From contig DAOVWV010000055.1 of assembly GCA_030636485.1 (NCBI GenBank), positions 1 through 8,040 on the forward strand: a stretch of 8,040 bases of DNA, read 5' to 3'. Of this stretch, positions 1 through 6,453 are shown piece by piece; position 1 is the first letter of the stretch, and the number at the start of each line of letters is the position of its first letter. A program made the translations under genes and the position numbers. This DNA comes from Methyloprofundus sp. (lineage in GTDB: Bacteria > Pseudomonadota > Gammaproteobacteria > Methylococcales > Methylomonadaceae). The notes beneath the pieces were generated by a model that saw nothing but the letters and a program-made list of their open reading frames with translations, was not told where the DNA came from and did no database searches.

Positions 1-566
1 ACAATAACGACATCGAGGAATTGCTTTTTTGCCTGCTCTATTGCATTGTTTGCAATCTCAGCGGCACTTTGAGTGATATCGGTATCGAAAAAAGTCAGTG
101 ATACATCATTCGCAAGCGTTTCTAATTGTTTGATCGCCGCTGGACGGTAAATATCGGCACTAACAACTCCGACTGATTTCTTTTTGGTTTCTTGTAGCCA
201 GCGGCCTAGCTTGGCCACCGTTGTTGTTTTTCCCGCCCCTTGCAGGCCTGCCATTAAGATAATGGCAGGAGGATTTGCCTTTAAATCAAGTTCCTCGTTC
301 TGCTTACCCATCACATTTTCAAGTTCAGCCTGAACCACTTTAATCAGTGACTGTCCTGGTGAAAGGCTTTCTTGAACTTCCTGCCCTAAGGCGCGTTCCT
401 TGACATTATCAATAAATGCAGTCACTACCGGAAGCGCAACATCGGCCTCCAATAATGCCATGCGCACTTCCCGCATTGCATCTTTAATATTCTCTTCCGT
501 CAGGCGGCCCTGGCCCCGGAGATTTTTTAAGGTTTTACCTAAACGGTCGGTTAAATTATCAAACAT
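1..566 (-). CDS. ffh: Signal recognition particle protein Ffh, N-terminal part (cut by left edge)
   Basis: Ffh is the SRP54-type GTPase that binds 4.5S RNA and targets nascent membrane proteins to FtsY and the Sec translocon. Reading the minus strand from the ATG at 566-564 gives MFDNLTDRLGKTLKNL and 188 codons before the window ends. Residues 1-90 are the helical N domain, including the conserved REVRMALLEADVALPVV segment (residues 32-48). The G domain begins near residue 100: the P-loop GLQGAGKTT is at 107-115 and the DIYRPAA motif is at 138-144. The later GTPase motifs and the methionine-rich M domain lie outside the window. The start matches the usual Ffh N-terminus, although there is no clear Shine-Dalgarno sequence before it. 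The gene is divergent from the EcsC-family gene, with about 650 bp between them. The identification is secure, with near-identity to E. coli Ffh over many stretches. Confidence 0.96.
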   Translation of the reverse strand, partial: MFDNLTDRLGKTLKNLRGQGRLTEENIKDAMREVRMALLEADVALPVVTAFIDNVKERALGQEVQESLSPGQSLIKVVQAELENVMGKQNEELDLKANPPAIILMAGLQGAGKTTTVAKLGRWLQETKKKSVGVVSADIYRPAAIKQLETLANDVSLTFFDTDITQSAAEIANNAIEQAKKQFLDVVI

Positions 567-625
567 AGTCAGTATTAGAACTCAATATTAAGCCGGTCTG
601 CCTATCTAATCCCAAATTAAATACG

Positions 626-653
626 CTTATAACAGCATCCAAAATCATTTCAA
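626..653 (-). promoter_or_regulatory. Candidate sigma70 promoter for ffh
   Basis: On the minus strand, TTGAAA (653-648) is followed after 16 bp by TATAAG (631-626). TGT directly precedes the -10 hexamer, so it is also of the extended TGn type. Transcription would start near 618-620, leaving a leader of about 50 nt before the ffh ATG. The call rests on consensus match and position only. Confidence 0.4.
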
Positions 654-763
654 CTGATCATTATCCTAAAAAATGCAGCAAAGAACTACATTTATTTATG
701 CCCGTTCTTATTTGTTCATTATTTAGCTAATTCCGCTTGTCTGTATAAATGCAGTACGCAACG

Positions 764-786
764 AGTATAAAAAATATATTTATACT
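764..786. repeat. AT-rich palindrome, 8-bp arms
   Basis: AGTATAAA (764-771) and its exact reverse complement TTTATACT (779-786) are separated by 7 bp. The symmetry and spacing resemble an operator for a dimeric regulator. It lies about 130 bp upstream of the predicted ffh -35 element and about 430 bp before the EcsC-family gene. No regulator can be named, and AT-rich palindromes also arise by chance. Confidence 0.35.
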
Positions 787-881
787 GCTTGCTGTTAGCA
801 ATATTCCGAATTAACTTGCACTGTCTTTGCTGCACACTGGGCTTAAATAACGGGCGTGGGAGCAGCCGTAGATATTAGCAT

Positions 882-1105
882 CAGTGCTACCGATAGCGTT
901 GTTGGTAATGCAATAGCGAAAGCGATACACCTGTTAAGGAACGGGAGGTTAATAATAGCTGAAAGCATGATGTAGGGTTTTTGCTTCGCGGGCGTATTAG
1001 GGAAACAGGTATGTAGCATGTTATCTGACTGTTTTTACTGTTCTTTTATCGGTCGTTGTCGCTCGCTATTGAGCCGTACCCGTGAATGTGTGAAGTACCG
1101 CACTG
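882..1105 (+). ncRNA. Possible structured RNA or decayed palindromic element (nested long-range helices)
   Basis: Four segments pair with downstream partners in a nested order. 882-890 pairs with 1095-1097 and 1100-1105 (9 bp, 2-nt bulge). 904-907 pairs with 1077-1080 (4 bp). 911-919 pairs with 1063-1071, then 922-927 with 1057-1062 (15 bp with a 2-nt bulge and one G-U). 929-935 pairs with 1004-1010 (7 bp). The 911-935 strand is thus almost wholly base-paired, and the arms 936-1003 and 1011-1056 lie inside. A separate 7-bp hairpin, 1101-1107 with 1123-1129, would compete with the outermost helix. The sequence fits no RNA family that I recognise. It could be an sRNA, a structured leader of the EcsC-family gene, or an old MITE. 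The strand is a guess: G-U pairing gives little help, and the plus strand is chosen because the next gene is on that strand. Confidence 0.3.
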
Positions 1106-1213
1106 CCGTTCCTCAAAGGGGTGGCAGTGGCTAAGGATATTATTGAATTTGATTGCTAAGGTAACCCGCATGAAATAAACTATTGTGGTTTGTATGCTTT
1201 GCTTTTAATTGTC

Positions 1214-2026
1214 ATGAAACTTACAGCGAACGATTTAATTATATTACGTCAGGCAGCCGATGTTCTGGAGAACCCTAGCTTTAGCTCAAGAGTGACTAAA
1301 TCCGTGGGGGGAACAGTTGAGAAGACGCTGGCTATTTTACCTGCACAAGTTGCACTGTCATTGAATGATATTACCCGTACAGCACTGGAGAAATCACTTG
1401 AAGGTGCTATTTTTACTTTAAGCTCCCGTAAAAGTAGCGTACCCTTCAATAAAACCCATAAATTCTTCGCTGGGCTAAGTGGGGCGATTGGCGGTGCTTT
1501 TGGACTAACGGCAATCACTATTGAATTACCCATATCAACGACGATTATGTTACGTTCAATAGCGGATATCGCCCGTTATCATGGTGAAAATCTCAGTCAT
1601 GCCAATACAAAAATGGCTTGCCTGGAAGTCTTTGCATTAAGTGATAATGTGAAGCATGGCTCAGAAACCGGTTATTATGCGATTCGGTCCCTGCTTGCCA
1701 AAGTGCTGGCTGATGCAAGTGCTCAATTGGCAACACCGGCACTTAGCAAAAAGGGCAGTCCACTGGTCAGTAAAGCCATTAACCAAATAGCAAGCCGGTT
1801 TAGCATTCCGCTTTCCGAAAAGTTGGCGGCACAGAGTGTTCCCATTATAGGTGCAGTGGGTGGCGCGGGTATTAATCTTTTATTCATTGGTTATTTTCAA
1901 GAGCTTGCCGATGCTCACTTCTCTATGCGCCGCCTAGAACGTGAATACACGCCGGAGTTGGTGAAATTATATTATCAGCAATATACGGCTCAGCAGGGTA
2001 AAGTGCCCTTATGGCATCAGGCTTAG
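1214..2026 (+). CDS. EcsC family protein, function unknown
   Basis: The 270-residue product has the features of the EcsC family, named after the third gene of the Bacillus ecsABC locus, whose molecular function is not established. The family signature is the glycine-rich hydrophobic block around residues 85-120, with GAIGGAFGLTAITIELPIST followed by IMLRSIADIARYHGE. A second hydrophobic glycine-rich stretch lies at about 208-227 (VPIIGAVGGAGINLLFIGYF), followed by the conserved FQELADAHFSMRRLE region. The two stretches may associate with or cross the membrane; there is no signal peptide. The ATG at 1214 is preferred because MKLTAND begins naturally there. A TTG at 1190 would add eight hydrophobic residues, and neither start has a Shine-Dalgarno sequence. 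The gene stands alone: no ABC transporter genes are adjacent and 162 bp separate it from dusB. The family call is fairly sure; the role is unknown. Confidence 0.8.
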   Translation: MKLTANDLIILRQAADVLENPSFSSRVTKSVGGTVEKTLAILPAQVALSLNDITRTALEKSLEGAIFTLSSRKSSVPFNKTHKFFAGLSGAIGGAFGLTAITIELPISTTIMLRSIADIARYHGENLSHANTKMACLEVFALSDNVKHGSETGYYAIRSLLAKVLADASAQLATPALSKKGSPLVSKAINQIASRFSIPLSEKLAAQSVPIIGAVGGAGINLLFIGYFQELADAHFSMRRLEREYTPELVKLYYQQYTAQQGKVPLWHQA

Positions 2027-2095
2027 GCTGGCATCATTAGTGGCATACGCTTTACCTAATTTTATGAGAATAAAAAATAAGTGTTTGCGAAAAAT

Positions 2096-2151
2096 TATAA
2101 TAGGCACTCATCAAAAAGTTTATAACCACCAATATTTTTTTACTGTATGAT
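2096..2151 (+). promoter_or_regulatory. Candidate promoter region of the dusB-fis-purHD operon
   Basis: The 162-bp gap before dusB is very AT-rich. It holds two -10-like hexamers, a perfect TATAAT at 2096-2101 and TATGAT at 2146-2151, neither with a good -35 at 17 bp. The second is followed by a GC-rich stretch (GTTCAGCCCTCACCG, 2152-2166), like the GC-rich discriminators of stringently controlled promoters, including that of E. coli dusB-fis. ATCAAaaagTT at 2110-2120 matches the core of an IHF site. Which hexamer is used cannot be decided from sequence. Confidence 0.3.
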
Positions 2152-2188
2152 GTTCAGCCCTCACCGATTTTATCGCCAGTAAAAAAAA

Positions 2189-3193
2189 ATGAAGATAGGC
2201 CCTTATCAGCTCAGTAATAATCTTGTTTTAGCACCCATGGCGGGGATTACAGATCGCCCCTATAGGAACTTATGCAAGCAGTTTGGGGCGGGGCTTGCGG
2301 TGTCGGAAATGGTGGCATCCAATCCTGCGTTACGTCAGCATAAGCGTACCTTATTAAAAGCGGATCATAGTGGTGAAACGGGTCTCCGTGCAGTACAGAT
2401 TCTGGGAACAAGCCCGGTACAAATGGCTGACGCTGCACAGTTCAATGAACAGCGTGGTGCGCAGATCATTGATATCAATATGGGTTGTCCTGCTAAAAAA
2501 GTCTGCTCAGTCGCTGCGGGTTCAGCGCTACTGCGTGACGAAGATTTGGTAAAAGGTATTCTTGATAGCGTGGTAGAGGCGGTCAATATTCCGGTTAGCT
2601 TAAAAATCCGGACGGGCTGGGATAAAGATAATCGCAATGCTGTTAACATTGCCAAGATCGCGGAGCAGTCAGGTATTGCCGCACTCACTGTTCATGGGCG
2701 TACACGTGCCTGTGCATTTAAAGGTGAAGCCGAATATGAGACGATTAAGCAGGTAAAACAGGCGGTTGCCATTCCGGTGATTGCCAATGGTGATATTGAT
2801 TCAGTGGAAAAGGCACAATATGTTTTATCCTATACTGGGGCAGATGCCATCATGATGGGGCGTGCAGCACAAGGTCGCCCTTGGTTTTTTGAAGAAATTC
2901 AACATTTTATAACAACAGGTGAACGTATGCTTCAGGCTGATTTAGCTAAGATACAAGGTACTTTACAACAGCACCTGGAAGAATTGTATCAGTTTTATGG
3001 TGATCTTAATGGTGTTAGAATAGCACGTAAGCATATAGGCTGGTATTTCGATCATTTAGGCTCTTTACCAGCACAGGTAAAAAGCAAAATATACCAAACT
3101 GATTCCCCCGCAGTACAGCTATCTCTCGTTAGCTCTGCATTTGAACTTTTCGATAACACTATGCCATTGACACATGCAAATACAGCATTCTAG
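2189..3193 (+). CDS. dusB: tRNA-dihydrouridine synthase B
   Basis: DusB is an FMN enzyme that uses NADPH to reduce specific uridines in the tRNA D-loop to dihydrouridine. The 334-residue protein has the usual family length. An N-terminal TIM barrel starts with LAPMAGITDRPYR (residues 14-26). The catalytic cysteine is C100 in INMGCPAKKV, the same position as in E. coli DusB. K139 in SLKIRTGW, H169 in TVHGRTR, NGDI (200-203) and GRAAQGRPW (224-232) are the expected FMN and phosphate contacts. The C-terminal helical domain (about 245-330) carries RIARKHIGWYF, which contacts tRNA in this family. The ATG at 2189 fits the family N-terminus (MKIGPYQL) but follows a run of A rather than a Shine-Dalgarno sequence. 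dusB is first in the operon and its 3' end may overlap fis by 20 bp, as expected for the classical dusB-fis pair. Confidence 0.96.
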   Translation: MKIGPYQLSNNLVLAPMAGITDRPYRNLCKQFGAGLAVSEMVASNPALRQHKRTLLKADHSGETGLRAVQILGTSPVQMADAAQFNEQRGAQIIDINMGCPAKKVCSVAAGSALLRDEDLVKGILDSVVEAVNIPVSLKIRTGWDKDNRNAVNIAKIAEQSGIAALTVHGRTRACAFKGEAEYETIKQVKQAVAIPVIANGDIDSVEKAQYVLSYTGADAIMMGRAAQGRPWFFEEIQHFITTGERMLQADLAKIQGTLQQHLEELYQFYGDLNGVRIARKHIGWYFDHLGSLPAQVKSKIYQTDSPAVQLSLVSSAFELFDNTMPLTHANTAF

Positions 3194-3455
3194 TATTGAT
3201 ACAATGACCTCCGCTAAGATTCCAAACTCTTCCCCTTTATCCACACAGGTAAAGGTTGCAGTTAAACATTATTTAACACAACTTGATGGTACCGATACCA
3301 CTGGCTTATATGCCATGGTACTTGCCGAAGTTGAAAAGCCATTATTTGAAGCAGCTTTGCAACATTCAGGGTTTAACCAGAGCAAAGCCGCACAGATTCT
3401 TGGCATTAGTCGTAGTACACTACGTAAAAAGCTAGAACTATACGACTTAAGCTAA
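3174..3455 (+). CDS. fis: DNA-binding protein Fis (nucleoid-associated regulator)
   Basis: Fis is a small homodimeric DNA-bending protein abundant in fast-growing cells; it regulates rRNA and many other promoters and assists site-specific recombination. The C-terminal half matches the family closely: LYAMVLAEVEKPLFEAAL is the dimerisation helix region, and NQSKAAQILGISRSTLRKKL (residues 68-87) is the helix-turn-helix with its recognition helix. The N-terminal arm is variable, as usual. The start is uncertain: ATG 3174 gives 93 residues and overlaps dusB by 20 bp, while ATG 3204 (MTSAKIPNSS) gives 83 residues just after the dusB stop. E. coli Fis has 98. Neither ATG has a Shine-Dalgarno sequence, so translation is probably coupled to dusB. 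The identity is secure, the start is not. Confidence 0.93.
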   Translation: MQIQHSSIDTMTSAKIPNSSPLSTQVKVAVKHYLTQLDGTDTTGLYAMVLAEVEKPLFEAALQHSGFNQSKAAQILGISRSTLRKKLELYDLS

Positions 3456-3498
3456 ACCAGTCAAGACATCATAAAACATTTTAGTCATAGAGATTTTC

Positions 3499-5058
3499 AT
3501 GAAAAAAAAAGTTAACCGCGCCTTAGTCAGCGTTTCCAATAAAACCGGTATTCTTGATTTTTGCCGCGAATTAGATCAGCTAGGCATAGAGCTGCTATCA
3601 ACCGGTGGAACGGCTAAATTATTAGCTGACAATGATATTAATGTGACCGAAGTTTCGGATTACACGGGTTTTCCTGAGATGATGGATGGCCGTGTGAAAA
3701 CCTTACACCCTAAAATTCATGGCGGTATACTCGGGCGACGCGGCATAGACGATGAGGTCATGAGCGAAGCTGGAATAGATGCCATTGATATGGTGGTGGT
3801 CAATCTTTATCCTTTCGAAGAAACCATTGCCAAACCTGATTGTGATTTAGCAACGGCTATCGAAAACATAGATATAGGCGGTCCTAGCATGATTCGTGGC
3901 GCGGCTAAAAATCACAATGATGTCGCTATTGTGGTTGACCCTAGTGATTATGCCGAGGTGTTAAATGAACTGGTTAATAATGAAAACCAGCTTACCCAAC
4001 AAACCCGCTTTAATCTGGCATTAAAGAGCTTTGAACATACTGCAAATTACGATACCGCTATTGCGCAGTATTTGGGCAAAGTAAATCAGCAGGCATTCCC
4101 GGCAACGCTTAATTTACAATTTAACAAAATTCAAAGTATGCGTTACGGTGAAAACCCACACCAGAATGCCGCATTCTATCAGGAAAAGTCGCCTGCGGCA
4201 GGTACCATCGCTGCTGCAAAACAATTACAGGGAAAAGAACTTTCCTATAATAATATCGCTGATACCGATGCCGCTTTAGAGTGTGTAAAGTCTTTTGAAG
4301 ACCAGCCTACCTGTGTGATTGTTAAGCATGCCAACCCTTGTGGTGTAGCGCAGGCAGATACAATTTTAGACGCATACGATTTAGCCTATGCAACGGATCC
4401 CACTTCCTCTTTTGGTGGCATTATCGCGTTTAATCGTGAACTCGATAAGCAGACTGCAAGCGAAATCATTGCGCGTCAATTTGTAGAAGTCATTATCGCC
4501 CCCACTATCAGTGCAGAAGCGCAAGCCGTACTCGCAGAAAAGAAAAATATTCGCGTACTTGAGTGTGGGTTGTGGAGCAGTGGACATAAGCCTAGCCTAG
4601 ATTACAAGCGTGTCTCTGGTGGGCTATTGGTGCAGGATAAAGATTTTGGCATGATTAGCGCAGCAGAAGTGAAAGTCGTCACTAAGCGCACGCCGACAGA
4701 GCAAGAAATGGCAGATTTATTATTTGCCTGGAAAGTGGCTAAATTCGTTAAGTCGAATGCCATCGTTTACTGTAAGGAAGGACGCACTATCGGGGTCGGT
4801 GCCGGACAAATGAGCCGTGTTTACTCAGCCAGAATAGCAGGTATCAAAGCGGCTGATGAAGGCTTGAGCGTACCAGGTTCGGTGATGGCTTCAGATGCTT
4901 TCTTCCCTTTCAGGGATGGTCTGGATGCAGCGGCAGAAGCAGGCATTACCGCAGTGATTCAGCCGGGTGGCTCGATGCGTGATGCAGAAGTGATTGCCGC
5001 AGCCGATGAGAATAATATCGCCATGGTCTTTACTGGGATGCGTCATTTTAGACATTAA
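3499..5058 (+). CDS. purH: Bifunctional AICAR transformylase / IMP cyclohydrolase
   Basis: PurH carries out the last two steps of de novo purine synthesis in the cytoplasm: 10-formyl-THF-dependent formylation of AICAR to FAICAR, then ring closure to IMP. The 519 residues are close to the 529 of E. coli. The N-terminal cyclohydrolase domain (MGS-like fold, about 1-195) shows SVSNKTG (11-17), STGGT (34-38), [11 protein letters not shown] (66-76) and [16 protein letters not shown] (123-138). The C-terminal transformylase domain starts near RYGENPHQ (215-222). It carries the catalytic Lys-His pair K276-H277 in VKHANPCG, then [10 protein letters not shown] and the conserved ending TGMRHFRH. The ATG follows AGAGA at 5-6 nt spacing, a modest Shine-Dalgarno match. 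It lies 43 bp after fis with no terminator between them, so it is very likely cotranscribed. No PurR-type box was found in front. Confidence 0.97.
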   Translation: MKKKVNRALVSVSNKTGILDFCRELDQLGIELLSTGGTAKLLADNDINVTEVSDYTGFPEMMDGRVKTLHPKIHGGILGRRGIDDEVMSEAGIDAIDMVVVNLYPFEETIAKPDCDLATAIENIDIGGPSMIRGAAKNHNDVAIVVDPSDYAEVLNELVNNENQLTQQTRFNLALKSFEHTANYDTAIAQYLGKVNQQAFPATLNLQFNKIQSMRYGENPHQNAAFYQEKSPAAGTIAAAKQLQGKELSYNNIADTDAALECVKSFEDQPTCVIVKHANPCGVAQADTILDAYDLAYATDPTSSFGGIIAFNRELDKQTASEIIARQFVEVIIAPTISAEAQAVLAEKKNIRVLECGLWSSGHKPSLDYKRVSGGLLVQDKDFGMISAAEVKVVTKRTPTEQEMADLLFAWKVAKFVKSNAIVYCKEGRTIGVGAGQMSRVYSARIAGIKAADEGLSVPGSVMASDAFFPFRDGLDAAAEAGITAVIQPGGSMRDAEVIAAADENNIAMVFTGMRHFRH

Positions 5059-5065
5059 AAAATCG

Positions 5066-5099
5066 TAGGGTGGGCAAGGCTTTTCTGCCCACCTTGTTG
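5066..5099 (-). repeat. REP-like palindromic repeat, copy 1 (hairpin between purH and purD)
   Basis: TAGGGTGGGCA (5066-5076) and TGCCCACCTTGTTG (5086-5099) enclose a 9-nt loop; the perfect stem is GGTGGGCA/TGCCCACC (8 bp). The same two arm sequences occur in reverse complement at 6481-6513, so this is a dispersed repeat and not a random hairpin. It lies 7 bp after the purH stop. There is no run of T after the stem, so it is more likely to act as an mRNA stabiliser or partial attenuator within the operon than as a full intrinsic terminator. Confidence 0.75.
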
Positions 5100-5157
5100 T
5101 TGCAATGATAGCTAGGCAGAACAGCGTTGTCCAGCCTATATAATTCAAAAATTATCT

Positions 5158-6432
5158 ATGAAAATTCTTATAGTCGGTAGTGGCGGCCGTGAACATGCCC
5201 TAGCCTGGAAAGCCAGCCAGTCACCTAAAGTTCAAGCTGTTTATGTTGCCCCAGGCAATGCCGGAACCGCTTTAGAAGAGAGGCTCACGAATGTTGCGCT
5301 TGCAGTGACAGATATACCGGGGCTGGTTGATTTTGCCCAGCAGGAAAATATCGGGCTCACCATTATTGGCCCTGAAGTGCCTCTGGTGGCGGGTATTGTC
5401 GATGCCTTTCAAGACGCTGGCCTAAAATGCTTTGGCCCCAGTGCAAAAGCGGCACAACTTGAGGGCTCTAAAAAGTTCTGTAAAGACTTTATGGCGCGGC
5501 ATCATATTCCGACTGCCGAATATCAAACCTTTACCGATGAAAAAGCGGCAATAGAGTATATTCAGCAAAAAGGTGCGCCTATCGTGGTTAAGGCTGATGG
5601 CTTGGCGGCGGGAAAAGGTGTTATCGTTGCCCAGACTGAGAGTGAAGCCATAGCGGCTGTTGAAGATATGCTCTCTGGCAATAGCTTTGGCGAAGCGGGT
5701 AACCGGGTGGTGATAGAAGAATTTCTGGCAGGTGAAGAAGCCAGCTTTATTGTGATTGCCGATGGAAAACAGGCTTTGCCTATGGCCAGCTCACAAGACC
5801 ATAAAGCACGCGATAATGGTGATCTAGGGCCGAATACGGGCGGTATGGGAGCCTACTCTCCTGCTCCTATCGTCACTGATGAAATACATCAGCGGGTTAT
5901 GGATGAAGTCATTAACCCGACTTTAAAAGGTATGGCCGACGATGGTATGCCTTATACTGGTTTTTTATATGCAGGCTTGATGATTTCATCAGAGGGTCAT
6001 CTAAAAGTTTTAGAATATAACTGCCGTTTTGGTGACCCTGAAACCCAGCCCATTATGATGCGTTTAAAAAGCGATTTGGTAGAACTTTGTGAGGCCGCAC
6101 TGACTCAGGATCTAGCAGATACCCGCACAGAATGGGACGAACGTAGTGCCTTAGGTGTTGTTTTAGCAGCGGGTGGTTATCCGGACAGCTATGCCAAAGG
6201 CGATGTTATTTCAGGACTACCGACGGATGAGAGTAGGGATAGCAAAGTGTTTCATGCCGGTACGCAAGAAAAGGACGGTCATACCGTGACTGCCGGTGGC
6301 CGGGTTTTATGTGCCTGCGCTCTGGGAGATAATCTTCAGCAAGCCCAGGAAAAAGCCTATCAACTGACCCGGAAAATAAGCTGGGATAAGGTCTATTACC
6401 GGACGGATATAGGGTTTAAAGCCTTTAAATAA
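5158..6432 (+). CDS. purD: Phosphoribosylamine-glycine ligase (GAR synthetase)
   Basis: PurD catalyses the second step of purine synthesis, joining phosphoribosylamine and glycine with ATP to form GAR. The 424 residues match the usual length, and the domains follow ATP-grasp order. The N-terminal Rossmann-like domain has MKILIVGSGGREHALAWK (1-18) and IIGPEVPLVAGI (69-80). The ATP-grasp core has PIVVKADGLAAGKGVIVA (141-158), SSQDHKARDNGDLGPNTGGMG (211-231) and EYNCRFGDPETQ (286-297), which supply the glycine-rich loop and metal and substrate ligands. The C-terminal domain ends VYYRTDIGFKAFK. The ATG at 5158 gives the canonical N-terminus although no Shine-Dalgarno sequence is visible. The 99-bp gap after purH contains a REP-like hairpin and a TATAAT (5139-5144) with no -35. 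Expression is most likely from the upstream operon promoter. Confidence 0.97.
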   Translation: MKILIVGSGGREHALAWKASQSPKVQAVYVAPGNAGTALEERLTNVALAVTDIPGLVDFAQQENIGLTIIGPEVPLVAGIVDAFQDAGLKCFGPSAKAAQLEGSKKFCKDFMARHHIPTAEYQTFTDEKAAIEYIQQKGAPIVVKADGLAAGKGVIVAQTESEAIAAVEDMLSGNSFGEAGNRVVIEEFLAGEEASFIVIADGKQALPMASSQDHKARDNGDLGPNTGGMGAYSPAPIVTDEIHQRVMDEVINPTLKGMADDGMPYTGFLYAGLMISSEGHLKVLEYNCRFGDPETQPIMMRLKSDLVELCEAALTQDLADTRTEWDERSALGVVLAAGGYPDSYAKGDVISGLPTDESRDSKVFHAGTQEKDGHTVTAGGRVLCACALGDNLQQAQEKAYQLTRKISWDKVYYRTDIGFKAFK

Positions 6433-6453
6433 TTAAACAATGAAGGGGAGTTG

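Larger units (their letters stand above)
567..1213. other. Long intergenic region without a convincing protein gene
   Basis: This gap of about 650 bp separates ffh (minus) from the EcsC-family gene (plus). The ffh-proximal part (567-800) is AT-rich and holds the candidate ffh promoter and a palindrome. The part from about 840 to 1135 is GC-richer and contains nested complementary segments, described separately. One plus-strand frame runs from 847 to 1134 with a single internal stop (TAG at 973-975). It could be read as two ORFs of about 39 and 38 codons starting at GTG 856 and ATG 1018. Neither has a Shine-Dalgarno sequence or a recognisable product, so they are not called as genes. No tRNA, rRNA, 4.5S RNA, 6S RNA, tmRNA or RNase P signature is visible. 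Confidence 0.6.

Noticed and set aside
400..591. 63-codon plus-strand ORF
   Set aside because: It lies almost entirely antisense to the strongly conserved ffh coding region, has low-complexity serine/arginine composition and no recognisable family.
1072..1112. GAGCCGTAC...CCGTTC resembling group II intron domain V
   Set aside because: It shares only the ends with domain V: the spacing, the GAAA-type loop and the paired arms are wrong, and no reverse transcriptase or intron boundaries are visible.
1101..1129. Hairpin CACTGCC/GGCAGTG as an intrinsic terminator
   Set aside because: The stem is perfect, but no T-run follows (CTAAGGATA) and no gene ends just upstream on the plus strand.
1018..1134. 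38-codon ORF starting ATG 1018
   Set aside because: No ribosome-binding site or recognisable product, and it overlaps the predicted paired segments; kept only as an observation.
3456..3498. Terminator or PurR-type operator between fis and purH
   Set aside because: The 43-bp gap has no stem with a T-run and no palindrome like the PurR box.
5139..5144. Perfect TATAAT before purD as a promoter
   Set aside because: No acceptable -35 at 15-19 bp; a start here would leave a leader of only a few bases, and operon readthrough explains expression better.
4891..5148. 85-codon minus-strand ORF at the purH 3' end
   Set aside because: Mostly antisense to the conserved purH C-terminus, with no family resemblance and no ribosome-binding site.
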